NCBI GenBank assembly: GCA_903813345.2
Contig: CAIIXF020000005.1
Span: 33,795,375 to 33,859,374 of the forward strand
Source: Owenia fusiformis
Taxonomy: Eukaryota; Annelida; Polychaeta; Sabellida; Oweniidae
Length of the DNA: 64,000 bases
Direction of reading: 5' to 3'
The stretch's first letter is position 1; every line of letters starts with the position of its first letter. The position numbers and the translations under genes were made by a program. Shown here piece after piece: positions 23,873 to 56,050 of this stretch. Below the pieces are notes generated by a model. The model was given only the letters and a program-made list of their open reading frames with translations. It was not told the DNA's origin and did not search any database.

Positions 23873-24354
23873 GAACAGCTGATTAATAGTGACCTTTGAA
23901 TTCGAATTAAGTCGATCCGCGGCTTACTTTTGGTCTCTAACTGTCTCTTACATCAGTATCATCAATACGTGTAAGTATTGGAGCGTTGAAGTACTTCCTT
24001 TTCGATCAAGACTTGTAATTGTTAGTCGAGTGAATGTTTTTACTGCCAAATTCCAATATGGCGTTTTCTGCTCAGACATCTTCATAAATCTCCGGAGGTT
24101 GTCCGAACCTAACTAATTCTCAAAATTCACTTCGTTCGTTGCGTATCTCGCTCCTAGCAAACCGCCATATTGGAAATAGGTCTAAAAAACATTCACTCGA
24201 TGAACAATTTACAAGTCTTGATCGAAAAAGAAGTATTTCAGCGCTCTAATAATCACACGGATTGATGATACTGATGTAAGACACAGTTAGAGACCAAAAG
24301 TAAGCCGCGGATCGACTTAATTCGATTTCAAAGGTCACAATCATTCAGCTGTCC
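23873..24354. mobile_element. Inverted-repeat element with about 190-bp arms
   Basis: Left arm 23,873-24,063 and right arm 24,163-24,354 are inverted copies with about 100 bp between them. Shared blocks include AGTCGATCCGCGGCTTAC, ATCAAGACTTGTAATTG and TTCCAATATGGCG. The arms differ by substitutions and small indels, so it is not recent. There is no coding capacity beyond the shadow frame at 23,889-24,116. By structure it is a foldback-type or MITE element. Confidence 0.8.
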
Positions 24355-25112
24355 AAATGATCCGTGGGAAAGCTATTATATCAATATCCAAATAGCTTTC
24401 GCAGGAAGTAATCAGGGGTATGTAGGCAAATTCATTTTGGTAGGAGCACTCTGTTTAGTTTGCAGACGCACCCTTTATTATTATATATCAGCACTATAAA
24501 AGTCGTTTGATATTGTCCAAGAAGCAATATTTTGTTATTTTAATCGACTAGAATTCCTTTAAACTCAATAACGGCCAAGATAATTCCTATTAGTAAAGAA
24601 AGCCATTATTGAGTATAACGATGTTGAACTATGAAAGAAGTAAGCCTGCTTTATCACACTGTGGTGATGCCAAAAAATATGCCCAAAATATTCTGCTATC
24701 TGTGCGTGCATGTGACACAAAGTTATGTATTCTGAATACACTAAGCTTATGAAACATATTAAGCTACAGATACCTTCGAAATTCAACTGAATTCTAAATT
24801 TATCGAAAAACAAAGTCAAAAATTATGAAGACATTTCGATGATTCGGCCATGGCGGATTTGATGCTCGGTTATATAGCTTTTTGAAATATATATACGACA
24901 TAGAGTAATGATATAATGTATCTTGTAGTTATTTCCAAATTAATACCTTATTAGGTATGGTAATTTGATCGAAAAAAGCTGATAATTCAAAAATATTACC
25001 TGACAGGAAATCGAACCGCAACTTAAATTTTCGGAGAGCTTTTTTACACAGTCCATTTAAAAGTTTTACATTCCAATAACATAGCTTTTAAAGATGTTTT
25101 GTCTTGAATACC
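24355..25112. other. Intergenic stretch with nothing recognised
   Basis: No exon or repeat recognised. The minus-strand open frame at 24,565-24,819 has no family resemblance and no splice support. Confidence 0.4.
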
Positions 25113-25664
25113 ATATTACCATGGGCTTTCAACTAGAAGGGTAGGCAACTTCCCATATTTCATACATAAACATTGCCATGGGTTTTCAAAATTGGAGAAT
25201 GTACACATTCCAAGAAAATCTTATTTTGTACTTTTTATTGATGATTAAAAGAAATAACTCAAAAATAAAAACATGATCTTCTACATACATCTTGATAATT
25301 TAATAAAAATTGGAATTCATCATAATTATGACAATACAGAAAGTGAACATTCTCCCACAAATTATGTTTTTATTGGAATGTGTTCTTGAATAATTACCCA
25401 CAATGCAATACTCAAAGAGAACATCTTGATAGCTCTTATTCTTATTGGTCTCTTTTGTTTACTTTTATATGATATTGAATATATTTTATGCTTAAATCAT
25501 ATTAAAAATTGATTTTTATTCAAAATAATACTTAAACATTATACATTTATCTAATACTTTTTGAAATATTGTCATAAAAGGGAAGCATGTCATTGCTCAT
25601 TTTGAAGGTCTCATGTTATTACATAGAGTTGCATACCCTTCTAGTTGAAAGCCCATGATATTAC
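25113..25664. mobile_element. MITE family D, copy 1, with 7-bp target duplication
   Basis: A 538-bp element (25,120-25,657) with inverted ends CATGGGCTTTCAACTAG and CTAGTTGAAAGCCCATG. It is flanked on both sides by ATATTAC (25,113-25,119 and 25,658-25,664), a clean 7-bp target site duplication. The interior is AT-rich and non-coding. A second copy in inverted orientation is at 52,877-53,429. No transposase is present. Confidence 0.9.
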
Positions 25665-26084
25665 CTATCTCAAAGATATTATCATTGATTTATATAAAGG
25701 GAGTAATAGATGTACCTTTATGATTTTAGATATCTAATTTTGAATATGGAATGTGTTTGTGTTAATCACACCTACGCCATCTTTCAGTGTCAGACCTAGA
25801 TGAAAAGACTCAATGTAGAATTTAACATTTCAAAACTTTTGAAAATTAGAGTACCTGAGTACGCAATATGAATTTTCAGAAAAATTGTTGCTCCTTAATT
25901 TTCAAACTTTTGAGATTCAGCAGCAAACATGGCAAATTATAAGTTGAATTGATTTTTATAATCAAGTTAATTCTGTTGTCATTGCATATCAAAGATCGGG
26001 CTCTTCATCCATCATCCGTCTCTCTCTCTCTATCCTTCTGATTGAAATCTCCTCCTGGACCATTAAATCTTGGCTCATCATACT

Positions 26085-26330
26085 TGGTCAACATACTAAG
26101 TGGGTCAGTGCCTATTCTACGAAGGTCAGAGGTCGTTCCAAGATCAATGTTTATAGGTATTAGGCATTTTGAGGGCTGCTGTGTCAAGGCAATCTTTATG
26201 GGTCAAGGTCATTCGAAGGTGACTATATCTAGGTATTTGGCATTTTAAGCCCATTTGGAGCTGCTGTGACCCTTCAGGCCTTGGAGACCCATAATCTCAG
26301 GTCATTTAATGTCAATTGGGTAGATTGGTA
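26085..26330. repeat. AGGTCA-dense repeat family E, single unit
   Basis: CTTGGTCAACATACTAAGTG and CATTCTACGAAG-like sequence is followed by GGTCAGAGGTC, ATCTAGGTATTTGGC and a GCTGCTGTGACCCTT block. The same order is found at 62,210-62,345, so this is a dispersed copy of the array at the right end. Confidence 0.7.
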
Positions 26331-26347
26331 GTATCTATAGGATGCTT

Positions 26348-26440
26348 AGCCTTGCCCAAGTCGGTCTCTTTACTTATCTTGATTTCTATTATGAAAAATT
26401 CAAGATCAGATAAGTAAAAAATACCGACTTGGGCAAGGCT
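26348..26440. mobile_element. 93-bp near-perfect hairpin
   Basis: AGCCTTGCCCAAGTCGGT at the left has an exact inverse at 26,423-26,440, and the inner TTACTTATCTTGAT has ATCAGATAAGTAA opposite. Very small loop. By structure it is a tiny MITE. Confidence 0.75.
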
Positions 26441-27818
26441 ATAAGATGCTCTATGAGACAAAAATCGAAATATTGTATTTTCGAAGAGCTTAACAAGACA
26501 CAAAGTCAGTGACCTATAATTTGTTTTTTTTCTTAAAAACTTGAATTATTAAACTCAAACTGTCCAGTGAGCAAAAGCCTGTCATTCAACTTTGGAGATA
26601 ATTATTTATTATTCACTCATAGCCAGGCAAGGTGTGTCCATTTCCAGCCAATCCAAACAGAGTTTTCACATAATGAACAGTGCATGATATATCAATGCAT
26701 TTGTTGTGTACAGTTGCTAAGCGACTGAGATTGAAATTAAGTTTTCCAATATTTGACCTTTGCAAAAAGTTTCATTGAAAATATGTTCTTTTAGTGATTT
26801 AGTATCTTTTAGGTGATTTTATAGAAAATATTTTGCAATGTGTGAAAAGAATTTAAGCCCAAGACTTGATGCATTGTGGCTGATTCATTCCACTCAAATG
26901 CTGTATCCTAAACTTTGCATTCCCCCCTGCAGGGTCATGCAAAGATTTGGAAACAACATCTTCACGGAATAGTTCAGCACACAATGCATGAGTCCAAGGC
27001 TTAAATCCTTAAATATTGTCAATTCCCCACATTCTAAAGACTCCTTTAAGGTTTCATATCCTGTTGCAGATATCAATACTTTGAACCAGTAATATACGAC
27101 AGTCCTCGATTTATTTTTACAGATCTAGCTAAATCCCTTGGAGTTTTATTACGTTATACTTAAGTTAAACAGGGGTCCTTTTATGAGCGCTCCTATCAAC
27201 AAGTCTAATTTATAAATTCACTGAGAAACACCCTTCACCTTCGTGCATTATGTGTATGGGTTAGTACTCATGCTTTTATATTTCTGATATCTTTATTTCT
27301 TAAGTAATTTTAAGGTCTCCAGGTAAACCACCTAACTGGAGTAAGACTCACTCTTCTACATACATCCAGCCCATAATAGGACTACCATCTCTAATAAAAG
27401 CAATACATTTGATCAAAGTTTTCATATATATTTATTTACAACATCATGAACTTTATACACAGAATGAATGCATGAACTAATACAGTAATAGATAATTGCC
27501 AACAACTATAACACTATAAACATTACAATGGTAACTTTCTGAATTATGCATCAAACCTCTACCCCCCCCTCCCCCCTCCCTATCAGGTCTGTTGTAAGAG
27601 GATGAGGTAGGGTGAGGCAAATCAGAGGTTTAATGCAAGACTCAGAAGTCATTCTAAAATACTGAATGAATATTGTTACATAGACTTCAAGTGAGAAAGT
27701 CTAAAGCAACAATTGTGTGATGTCATATTCACCCATATATTAGGTTCAAAGAAATCAAAATGACAATTTGAATGATGATTTACACACAAATGAAATATAA
27801 AAATATGGAATAATTTGA

Positions 27819-30411
27819 TCTACTGCCATTGTATATAGTGAATGTAAGAATATTGATAAATTAACTGAAACATTTACTAGCGATATATTTAACATTTTCG
27901 AACAAAACATCCCAAATAAAATAACTACCTTCAGTTCTAAAGATCAACCATGGATAAACAATAACATCAAACACTTGATTAGAAAAAAATCACAATTCTA
28001 TGAAAAGTTCAAAAATTCGAATAAACAGATTGACCATGACAACTATAAAATCCTAGCTCAGCAAGTGAAAGAAAAAATCAACGAAGCGAAAGAAAACTAT
28101 CATTCCAAAATATGTGACAACCTTGAGACGGAAAATAATGGAAGCAACAAATACTGGGCAATAATTCAAAAACTTTTAAATAGAAAATATTACAGTGGTT
28201 TCCCCTCTTTGAAATTTGGGAATCTCCTTGCCACTACAAGCCTTGAAAAAGCGAACCTGTTTCTATCATTTTTCACATCAAAATACCATACTGACCATAA
28301 TTTTGACCATCCACTTCCGCATTTCAATAGAAGAACTCAAATCAAAATTGACAACCTATATACATTACCGGAAGATGTTGCCCTAATTATAAAATCATTA
28401 AAAAAGAACAAAGCAGCTGGCTTAGAAAATATCACTAATGAAATGATCAAACTAGCCTCTCCATCATTATCAGTTAAGCTTGCTGACCTATTTAATTTGA
28501 TCTTCAAGCTTGGAAAATTTCCGGCTATATGGAAGGAAGGCAACACCATACCAATCTACAAAAAAAATGAGAGAACAGCTATCGAAAATTATAGGCCCAT
28601 AACTCTACTTCAAGGAATTTCAAAGATCTTTGAGACAGTTGTGCATTCACAAATCACTGAACACATCTTTACAAATAAATTACTTTTTGCAAAACAATCC
28701 GGATTCCTAGCTGGTCACAATACCGAACTCCAAATTACGGCTATCACTGATTTTATTTTTAATGAATTTGAAAAAGGGAAATGTGTAAATGCCTGTTTCC
28801 TTGATATCAGCTCTGCTTTTGACTCTGTTCCGCATGTGTTGCTCCTCCATAAACTTGAATCCTATGGAATCTCTGGTATGACCTTATCACTCCTCAAATC
28901 CTATCTCTCAGAAAGAAAAATCTGTGTAACAGTAGACGGTGTAAAATCTGCCTTGTCTAACTCCGGATATATCAACACAGGAGTGCCTCAGGGATCCGTC
29001 CTTGGGCCACTCCTCTTCCTTATCTACATAAACGATCTTCCTGATGATCTAAGATCAGAATGCTTCATCTATGCTGATGACACGTCAGCCTATGCTTCTT
29101 TTAATATTGATGGTAACCAAACTTTTGACCTGCAGCATGATTTGAACAAAATTGAACAATGGTCTACCAAATGGCACATGAAATTTAAGGCATCAAAAAG
29201 TGCCCATATGATATTTCAACCTAAAAATATAGATAATTTTGACATAAGTCCGCTTTATTTTGAAGGAGATAAAATTCCATACAAAACTTCCCATAAACAC
29301 TTGGGATTCATTTTTGACCATCGCTTAAAATTTGACATACACATAAATGAACTTGCCAGCAAGGTGCAAAAACAGCTCAACCCGCTGAAATCCCTTTCCT
29401 ACAAATTAAAGTCAAAGCACCTTGAACTTATATATAATTCCTTTATTTTACCACACTTAGATTACTGTAGTTCAATTTATGGCTCTAGCACAGCTCAAAA
29501 TCTGATAAAACTAGACAGACTGCATTACAAAGCAGCACTCAGCTGCTCAGGGGCTCTACATGGCTCAAATACTATAAAAACTCTTAATTGTCTAAAGTGG
29601 AAGCCACTTGAATCCAGAAGAAGAGATAAAGATCGCATTATCATGTTTAAGATTTGTAAAAACATGGCACCCGATTACATCATTGAACTTTTTGACCGTT
29701 ATAAATCTGAGCAAAGAAGGGCTCTTAGAACCCATAGACCTTTCCAAATACCGGCAAAATCGAGCTCTCGACTTAATAAAGCACCAGTTTTGCGATTAAT
29801 TTCTGAATGGAATAGGTTATCCCCAGAAGATAGATCAATTCCCACCATCTCAATGTTCAAAAGTAAAATCAAAAACAAAACTTTTAAATTCACTGACTTC
29901 AATACAACATCAAAACTAAATTTGTCTCGAAAACAAGAAATTATCCTAAACAGAATTAGATGTGGACTTTATTTTGAATCACAAAAGTTTGCTCATAATT
30001 TTCCTAACACATCTAACCTATGTGTCTGTGGTATGAGTGCAACCCAAAAACACTTAATTCTGCATTGCAAGCGCCATTCTACTCAAAGAACACAACTTGA
30101 AGAATCCCTCGAACAGCACAACCTGTGGACCCCACTCAATGGACAAGAAAAAATTGAATCTCTAATTTTTCAAAATTCCCTTTCACTTGAAAATGATTCT
30201 AAATTAAAAGAAAAGTTTGTTGAATTCGTCTCTAGTATTACTTAATTCATTTCTTCCTAATTTACTGTTGGCATTTAAGCTTACTGGCACTTACTCACTC
30301 GCCTTCTCTTATTTTTGTTTTATGTATAACTTGAAATGCTAGCCTATAATGCAAAATGCGCTAGGCAGCACTACTGTAGCTTCTGTATACTTTTGAATTG
30401 AATAAATATAA
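27819..30411 (+). mobile_element. 5'-truncated non-LTR retrotransposon (LINE)
   Basis: An intact open frame runs from 27,819 (after TGA at 27,816) to TAA at 30,243-30,245, followed by a short 3' UTR ending in an AATGAAATGAAA-type simple tail near 30,411. The frame is the C-terminal part of an ORF2. The apurinic endonuclease domain expected upstream is missing, which is ordinary 5' truncation during reverse transcription. No target duplication was identified. It lies tail to tail with the SRSF10-like gene. Confidence 0.85.
27975..30245 (+). CDS. LINE ORF2 fragment: reverse transcriptase
   Basis: 756 codons from the first in-frame ATG, although the frame is open 52 codons further upstream to 27,819. 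Reverse transcriptase motifs appear in order: NYRPITLL near residue 205, FLDISSAFDSVPH near 272, TGVPQGSVLGPLLF near 337 and the catalytic FIYADD near 367. A thumb-like KHLGFIFDHRLKF follows. Near the C-terminus CVCGMSATQKHLILHC forms the C-x-C-x8-H-x4-C knuckle seen in several LINE clades. The order fits Jockey/CR1-like elements; the clade cannot be fixed by eye. There is no frameshift or internal stop, so the insertion is probably young, but without endonuclease and promoter it should not be autonomous. Confidence 0.9.
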   Translation: MIRKKSQFYEKFKNSNKQIDHDNYKILAQQVKEKINEAKENYHSKICDNLETENNGSNKYWAIIQKLLNRKYYSGFPSLKFGNLLATTSLEKANLFLSFFTSKYHTDHNFDHPLPHFNRRTQIKIDNLYTLPEDVALIIKSLKKNKAAGLENITNEMIKLASPSLSVKLADLFNLIFKLGKFPAIWKEGNTIPIYKKNERTAIENYRPITLLQGISKIFETVVHSQITEHIFTNKLLFAKQSGFLAGHNTELQITAITDFIFNEFEKGKCVNACFLDISSAFDSVPHVLLLHKLESYGISGMTLSLLKSYLSERKICVTVDGVKSALSNSGYINTGVPQGSVLGPLLFLIYINDLPDDLRSECFIYADDTSAYASFNIDGNQTFDLQHDLNKIEQWSTKWHMKFKASKSAHMIFQPKNIDNFDISPLYFEGDKIPYKTSHKHLGFIFDHRLKFDIHINELASKVQKQLNPLKSLSYKLKSKHLELIYNSFILPHLDYCSSIYGSSTAQNLIKLDRLHYKAALSCSGALHGSNTIKTLNCLKWKPLESRRRDKDRIIMFKICKNMAPDYIIELFDRYKSEQRRALRTHRPFQIPAKSSSRLNKAPVLRLISEWNRLSPEDRSIPTISMFKSKIKNKTFKFTDFNTTSKLNLSRKQEIILNRIRCGLYFESQKFAHNFPNTSNLCVCGMSATQKHLILHCKRHSTQRTQLEESLEQHNLWTPLNGQEKIESLIFQNSLSLENDSKLKEKFVEFVSSIT

Positions 30412-30909
30412 TGTAATGAAATGAAAAAAATGAAACTGCCATTGTAATATCATATTCAAGCCTGTCTAAAATACTAAGTATAGCAACATGAAACTCCTTA
30501 TACAGTCTAGCACATATAGTCACAGGAAAAACGACCCATATTCCATTGAAATGAATGGACGGTACCTTGAGTTGCACTATGTGTTAGACTGTATACACAA
30601 AATCCAAATTACTTATTTTTATTTCTATTTTACACCTCATGTTTGGATTTTCTTGATCAATTACCATTTTCACACTGTACAAGTCCATCCTATTGAATTC
30701 TCCAGAACAAATCCCTTTAAGTTTGTCATACTCGAGTCCGGTTTCTTCCATTCAGAAATTAAAATCGTTCTAAAATAAAATATTGAATCTGAAGTGCCAG
30801 ATTCTATTCTTGTTAAAAGCTGTGGTACTTTCCACTTAAATCTTGTTCAGATCCAATATCTACATCACTGTCTCATCACTGTTTTATCTTTCAAGTACGT
30901 AACTTAATT
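30412..30909. other. 3' flank of the SRSF10-like gene
   Basis: Probably its 3' UTR on the minus strand. An AATAAA on that strand at 30,618-30,623, about 290 nt past the stop, is a plausible poly(A) signal. A small hairpin element lies at 30,499-30,595, beyond that signal. Confidence 0.4.
30499..30595. mobile_element. 97-bp hairpin MITE
   Basis: TATACAGTCTAGCACATATA at the left and the near-inverse ACTATGTGTTAGACTGTATA at the right, with short inner sequence. No coding capacity. Confidence 0.65.
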
Positions 30910-51778
<20,869 letters not shown>

Positions 51779-52446
51779 TTTTCTGGAACAAAATGGGAAA
51801 GGAAGTCGCATTTGAGCATGCGTACAGTCTCAAATAGCATTTAAAATAGAAATCATAGCAATCAAAAAAAAAAGCTGAAACATACATCAAAATAATTTTT
51901 TTTAATAAAAATCTATTTTTTATTTGATTTTTATTATTTTAATGCTATATTTGTAGTATATACTTATAAGAGAGGCAAAATGTTTTGGGAAATACCTAAT
52001 CACGTGACCAAAATTTGGGGACGACCTTCAACTTTGATTCCTGATGAAATTTTATGATTTTACGAAATTTTCTGGTTTAACGACTCATCAAGTGAATAAA
52101 GTACACGTATACATATTTAAAGTTGTATATATATACGCCAAGAGCTGATATTCCCAAAGGTTAGTTGTATATATATGTGTGCATATCATGAGTGAGAAAG
52201 AGATAAATTATTTTTGGAAAGATGAAAAATGTTATGTTGAATGGCTGTGTAGGGAGCTACAGTCGGTGTATTAGCTTACATGTACATAGATTCTTTGGAG
52301 TTAAATTAAGAAAGTTGACTTGTCAAGAATAAATCATCCTGATTTTACTGGGTTTCAAAAATAATGTGAACAGTAAACACTTTACCAAGACTCAGAGGTC
52401 ACTTGCATCGTGTATTTTTCCTGCATGATTTATGTTATATTGTCAG
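51779..52446. promoter_or_regulatory. Probable shared promoter between two divergent genes
   Basis: 668 bp separate the SRSF10-like start codon from the first recognised exon of the C19orf12-like gene on the other strand. The SRSF10 side has an ETS-like AAAGGAAGTCGC and a GAGCATGCGTAC motif close to the start. No TATA box placed properly for either gene is evident. An upstream exon for the plus-strand gene probably lies here too. Confidence 0.4.
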
Positions 52447-52538
52447 ATCGATGTACAACTGACACTGCCACAACTGTTGAACGATACAGCAAACATCAAC
52501 CATCGAAGGATCAATCAGCTGAACTCCCAAGCAACAAT

Positions 52539-54616
52539 ATGGCCACTGGAGGTGCAGCAAATATTGCAGGGATGGCATTTATCCCATACTACCGTCACAT
52601 CATGGAACTATTGGAAGTAAACCAGGACTTAAAGCATACTGCTAAAGGTAAAGGTCACAATAAATATATTTTAGTCACAAGTAAGTTTTACCATGAACTT
52701 TATTGTTGAGGAGGATATTTGTTTTGTTTCCATCCAGCTGCAGGCCTTAACAATCAAAAAAATCTCTTGGGTCCTCTTGGATAATCGCCCAACCAGCATA
52801 GGCTGGAACAATCATAGTGAACATATGATGCGACTTCTACATGCTCTCTATACATATATATTATTCACTACTAGAGGTGTCACCATGGGCTTTCAATTAG
52901 AAGGGTATGCAACTCTGTGTAATAACACGAGACCTTCAAAATGTGCAATGGCCCATGCTTCCCTTTTATGGTAATATTTCAGTATTATTATATTAGTATT
53001 ATTAGTACTATATTAGTATTATTTTGAATAAAAAATCAATTTTCAATATGATTAAAGCATAAAATATATTCAATCTCATGTAAAAGTAAACAAAAAAGAC
53101 TAATAAGAATAAGAGCTATCAAGATGTTCTCTTCGAGTATTGTATTTTGGGTAATGATTCAAGAACACATATCCAATAAAAATATAATTTGTGGGAGAAT
53201 TTTCACTTTCTCTATTGTCGTAATTACGATGAATTCCATTTTTATTAAATTATCAACATGTAGATACCGTTTTTATTTTTGAGTTATTTCTTTAAATCAT
53301 CCATAAAAAGGACAAAATACGATTTTCTTGGAATGTGTACATTCTCCAATTTTGAAAACCCAAAGGCAATGCTTATGTATGAAATATGGGAAGTTGCCTA
53401 CCCTTCTAGTTGAAAGCCCATGGTGTCACGGATCAGCTATTTGTCGGGTCAGGCCAGAAAAGTTCGCAGATCAGGTAGAAGAAAACATAAAAATGAATTT
53501 AGAACTAGCAACTGAAACTACTGGCTGAAATAAAGGCACGCTATAAGCCTGTTTAAGCCTGTATTACTGTATGTTATGCGTTGACTACCACTAATCATTC
53601 AGCAAGAACTGTTAATTTTTTTTTTCATAATTTATATTAGAAATTTTTCCGGGAATATAAAGCATTTTACAATAATTTATGATATTCCTGAATGTTCTGA
53701 CTCAACCCGAAATTGGTAAGTTGTTGTTTGTGACCCAAGTCTTCTTACCCGAGATTTGGGTCAATTTTGGGTTGGTGTGACACCTCTATTCACTATTAAT
53801 ATTTGAGAGTTATAGCAGTGTTCTCCCCAGGATTTTTTTCTTAAGTGGGTGCAAAGTTTTCAATTTTCACAATTCAGTCCAAAATTAGTCATAATATGCC
53901 CATTTTACATGTGAGTGCAAATGAAGTCTCGGATGGGTGCAAGCCTGTTTTTAAAATCTCAGGTGGTTGCTGCACCCACTTGCTTTAATTCTGGGAAGAT
54001 CACTGTATTATGCCATATGGATAACCATATTATGGACATTTCATCGTTTCAAATTCTAATAATGCATCATCAGTGTTAAATGAAAATAAATTGTTGAAAT
54101 GGTTCTGCTAGTATGAATGTCTGTTTTTATCTGTTTACCAAGATATTAATGATTATCTTTGTATCTAGGGATATTCAAGCAGATGGCATGTGCTGCAGGG
54201 GGCGCTGCAGTAGGTGGCGTTGTTATGGGGCCAGTAGGGGCACTTGTAGGAGGAATAGCAGGTTAGAACTTCATTAAAATTTGTTTTGCCTACTCGTTAA
54301 AATGTTGTCGATGGTGAATGTCTCTTTCTTGATTTGGTTATATTTTAATAAGTTTAACATAATCTGTAATTGGTTATTTTTACTTTCAGGCTCAGTGTAT
54401 GGATACTGCAATGTAGAAACATATGACTCCATGGTAACCATTATCAGGAACTTATCTGATTATGAGAAGAAAGAACTAGTGAGAAAAGTTCAAGAATTAG
54501 TAGGAAGTAGTGGACTGGAGGCATTAACAACATTTGTAGGGCAACAAGTCAATAGAGAAATATTACTGAATGTGGTGCGTCAGTTTGCAAATGAAGCCAG
54601 TAAGAAAGGAGGATAA
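52539..54616 (+). CDS. C19orf12-like: C19orf12-like glycine-zipper membrane protein
   Basis: Exons 52,539-52,647, 54,169-54,261 and 54,390-54,616 (TAA) join in frame to 142 aa, close to human C19orf12 (about 141-152 aa). Both introns are GT-AG and interrupt a glycine codon after its first base. The N-terminal part has IMELLEVNQDLKHTAKG; the middle is a glycine-rich hydrophobic hairpin (GGAAVGGVVMGPVGALVGG); the C-terminal part is helical with LSDYEKKELVRKVQELVG and a final ASKKGG. The human protein is found at mitochondria, ER and contact sites, and its mutation causes NBIA4; its biochemical role is unclear. The start chosen is the ATG of MATGG at 52,539; the frame is open upstream to an acceptor TTGTCAG at 52,446, so an N-terminal extension is possible. 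Confidence 0.82.
52877..53429. mobile_element. MITE family D, copy 2, with 7-bp target duplication
   Basis: 539-bp element (52,884-53,422) with ends CATGGGCTTTCAATTAG and CTAGTTGAAAGCCCATG, in opposite orientation to the copy at 25,120. Both flanks are GTGTCAC (52,877-52,883 and 53,423-53,429). It lies in intron 1 of the C19orf12-like gene. The equal length of the two copies argues that they are full-length. Confidence 0.92.
53816..54005. mobile_element. hAT-like MITE, 190 bp
   Basis: Ends CAGTGTTCTCCCCAG and CTGGGAAGATCACTG are imperfect inverses; CAGTG-type ends are common in hAT MITEs. No 8-bp duplication could be matched, so it is tentative. Inside it a GTGGGTGCAA motif is opposed by TTGCTGCACCCAC. 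Located in intron 1 of the C19orf12-like gene. Confidence 0.55.
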
Positions 54617-55300
54617 ATTGCCTAGGATGAGATATTTTTATTATAAAAGTGTCATGACTCAGTACAGGACACACATATGGAACCCATATAGTTGGGCATA
54701 GCCAGGGGGTGCAATTTTGTAAAATTTGTTGAAAAATCATAATTTGAAATGCTTAGAATGGACCATAAACAATGTTGATTTAGAAAAATTCTTGTATCCC
54801 CTTTTGGGTCTTGCTTCGCTTGGAGTGATGCAAACCCAAAAATTCGCACCCTCATTGATAATTGCTGGCTACGCCCTGATATAGTTATTGTTATCACTAG
54901 CTGTAGTGTGGATATGGTGCTATTTAGGCTTTACACATTATGCTTATCACATCAGATGCACAAGATTTTACTTTTGCTCTCAATTGATTTTTAACATGTA
55001 GGCCAGTTAAAATATTTTTCTAGAATCAGTTCTTAGGAAAGGCAATTAATGTTCACTTCAATTTTGATCATTGGTTTTGTTACATTCCTTCTGATCTTGC
55101 TAGATTTTAAACAAAACCAGGTACGTTGTGCTTCTTGCAGCCTACACAATCAGTTCAAGTAGCCTAATTTTGGGGTAGAATTATTCTTAGGCTAGAGTGG
55201 ATAAACCCAGTACTTATTGAACCAGTACGGTTAAACTGATTAAAATTCAGGAAAAATAGATATAGCAATTCATTATATTATACATTTCATGCCTTCAAGG
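54617..55300. other. 3' flank of the C19orf12-like gene
   Basis: Probably 3' UTR followed by intergenic DNA. No AATAAA close to the stop was noticed. No coding signal on either strand. Confidence 0.4.
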
Positions 55301-56050
55301 GTTTGTGTAAAAAACCGGGTGACCGGGTAACCGGGTGACCGGGTACTTAACGTTCCTATCAGGGTTAGGAATTTTTTTATTATTTATAACGTTGAATCTG
55401 GACGATACATGTGCGTTATTTTCGACATCACGTCAGGTTATTTCACGTCATAAGAACGTTTTGACAACGTTAACTTTTAACGTTAAAATAACGTCGGTAA
55501 TGAACCGATTTAGTGAGAACATATTGAAGTCTTTGTAACGTTTCCTTAACTCACAAATATTTTGAAGCCATTTCCACAATGTTGAAATTCAACCATCCAT
55601 CAACGTTTTGCTGAATATTTAAATAACGTCAGATCAATACGCTGCCCTGTCAACCCTCACGCATTAGGTGTGATTGTCATGCATTTGCTGGAAAAATAGA
55701 AATCACGCATCAATTTAGCGTGTATGATCAAATATCACGCAAATCACGCATTTTGTTGATATTTTTAAAAATCTTTTTTTTGTGAAATACCGATACAGTA
55801 AAATACCGAACGGCGAAAAAAAGCGAACGCATTCCGTTCGGTATTTGCACGCGATTGCCGTTTATGGCACGCATTTTGTACAATATATATATATATATGT
55901 GTATATATCACGCATTTGTTTCGACAAAATTAATTTATACCTACCCCACTCATGTTAGACGGTCCCAAGTTGACAGCCCTGATACGGCCCATGAACGTCA
56001 TTATTGACGTCACGTTTTTTATTGACATCACGTTTCGATAACTTTCGACA
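55301..56050. other. ACGT- and CpG-dense patch, non-coding
   Basis: Opens with an ACCGGGTGACCGGGTAACCG run at 55,315-55,345, then a high density of AACGTT, AACGTC and CACGTCA strings, a small perfect inverted repeat AAATACCGAACGG / CCGTTCGGTATTT (55,802-55,847) and an AT microsatellite at 55,883-55,910. The composition differs from the AT-rich surroundings. It could be a diverged transposon. Confidence 0.45.

Larger units (their letters stand above)
25665..27818. other. Intergenic stretch with repeats
   Basis: It holds one diverged unit of the AGGTCA-dense repeat (26,085-26,330), a 93-bp hairpin (26,348-26,440) and a CCCCCCCCTCCCCCCTCCC tract at 27,560. The minus-strand frame of 60 codons near 26,894-27,076 has no splice support and is not called. 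Confidence 0.45.
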
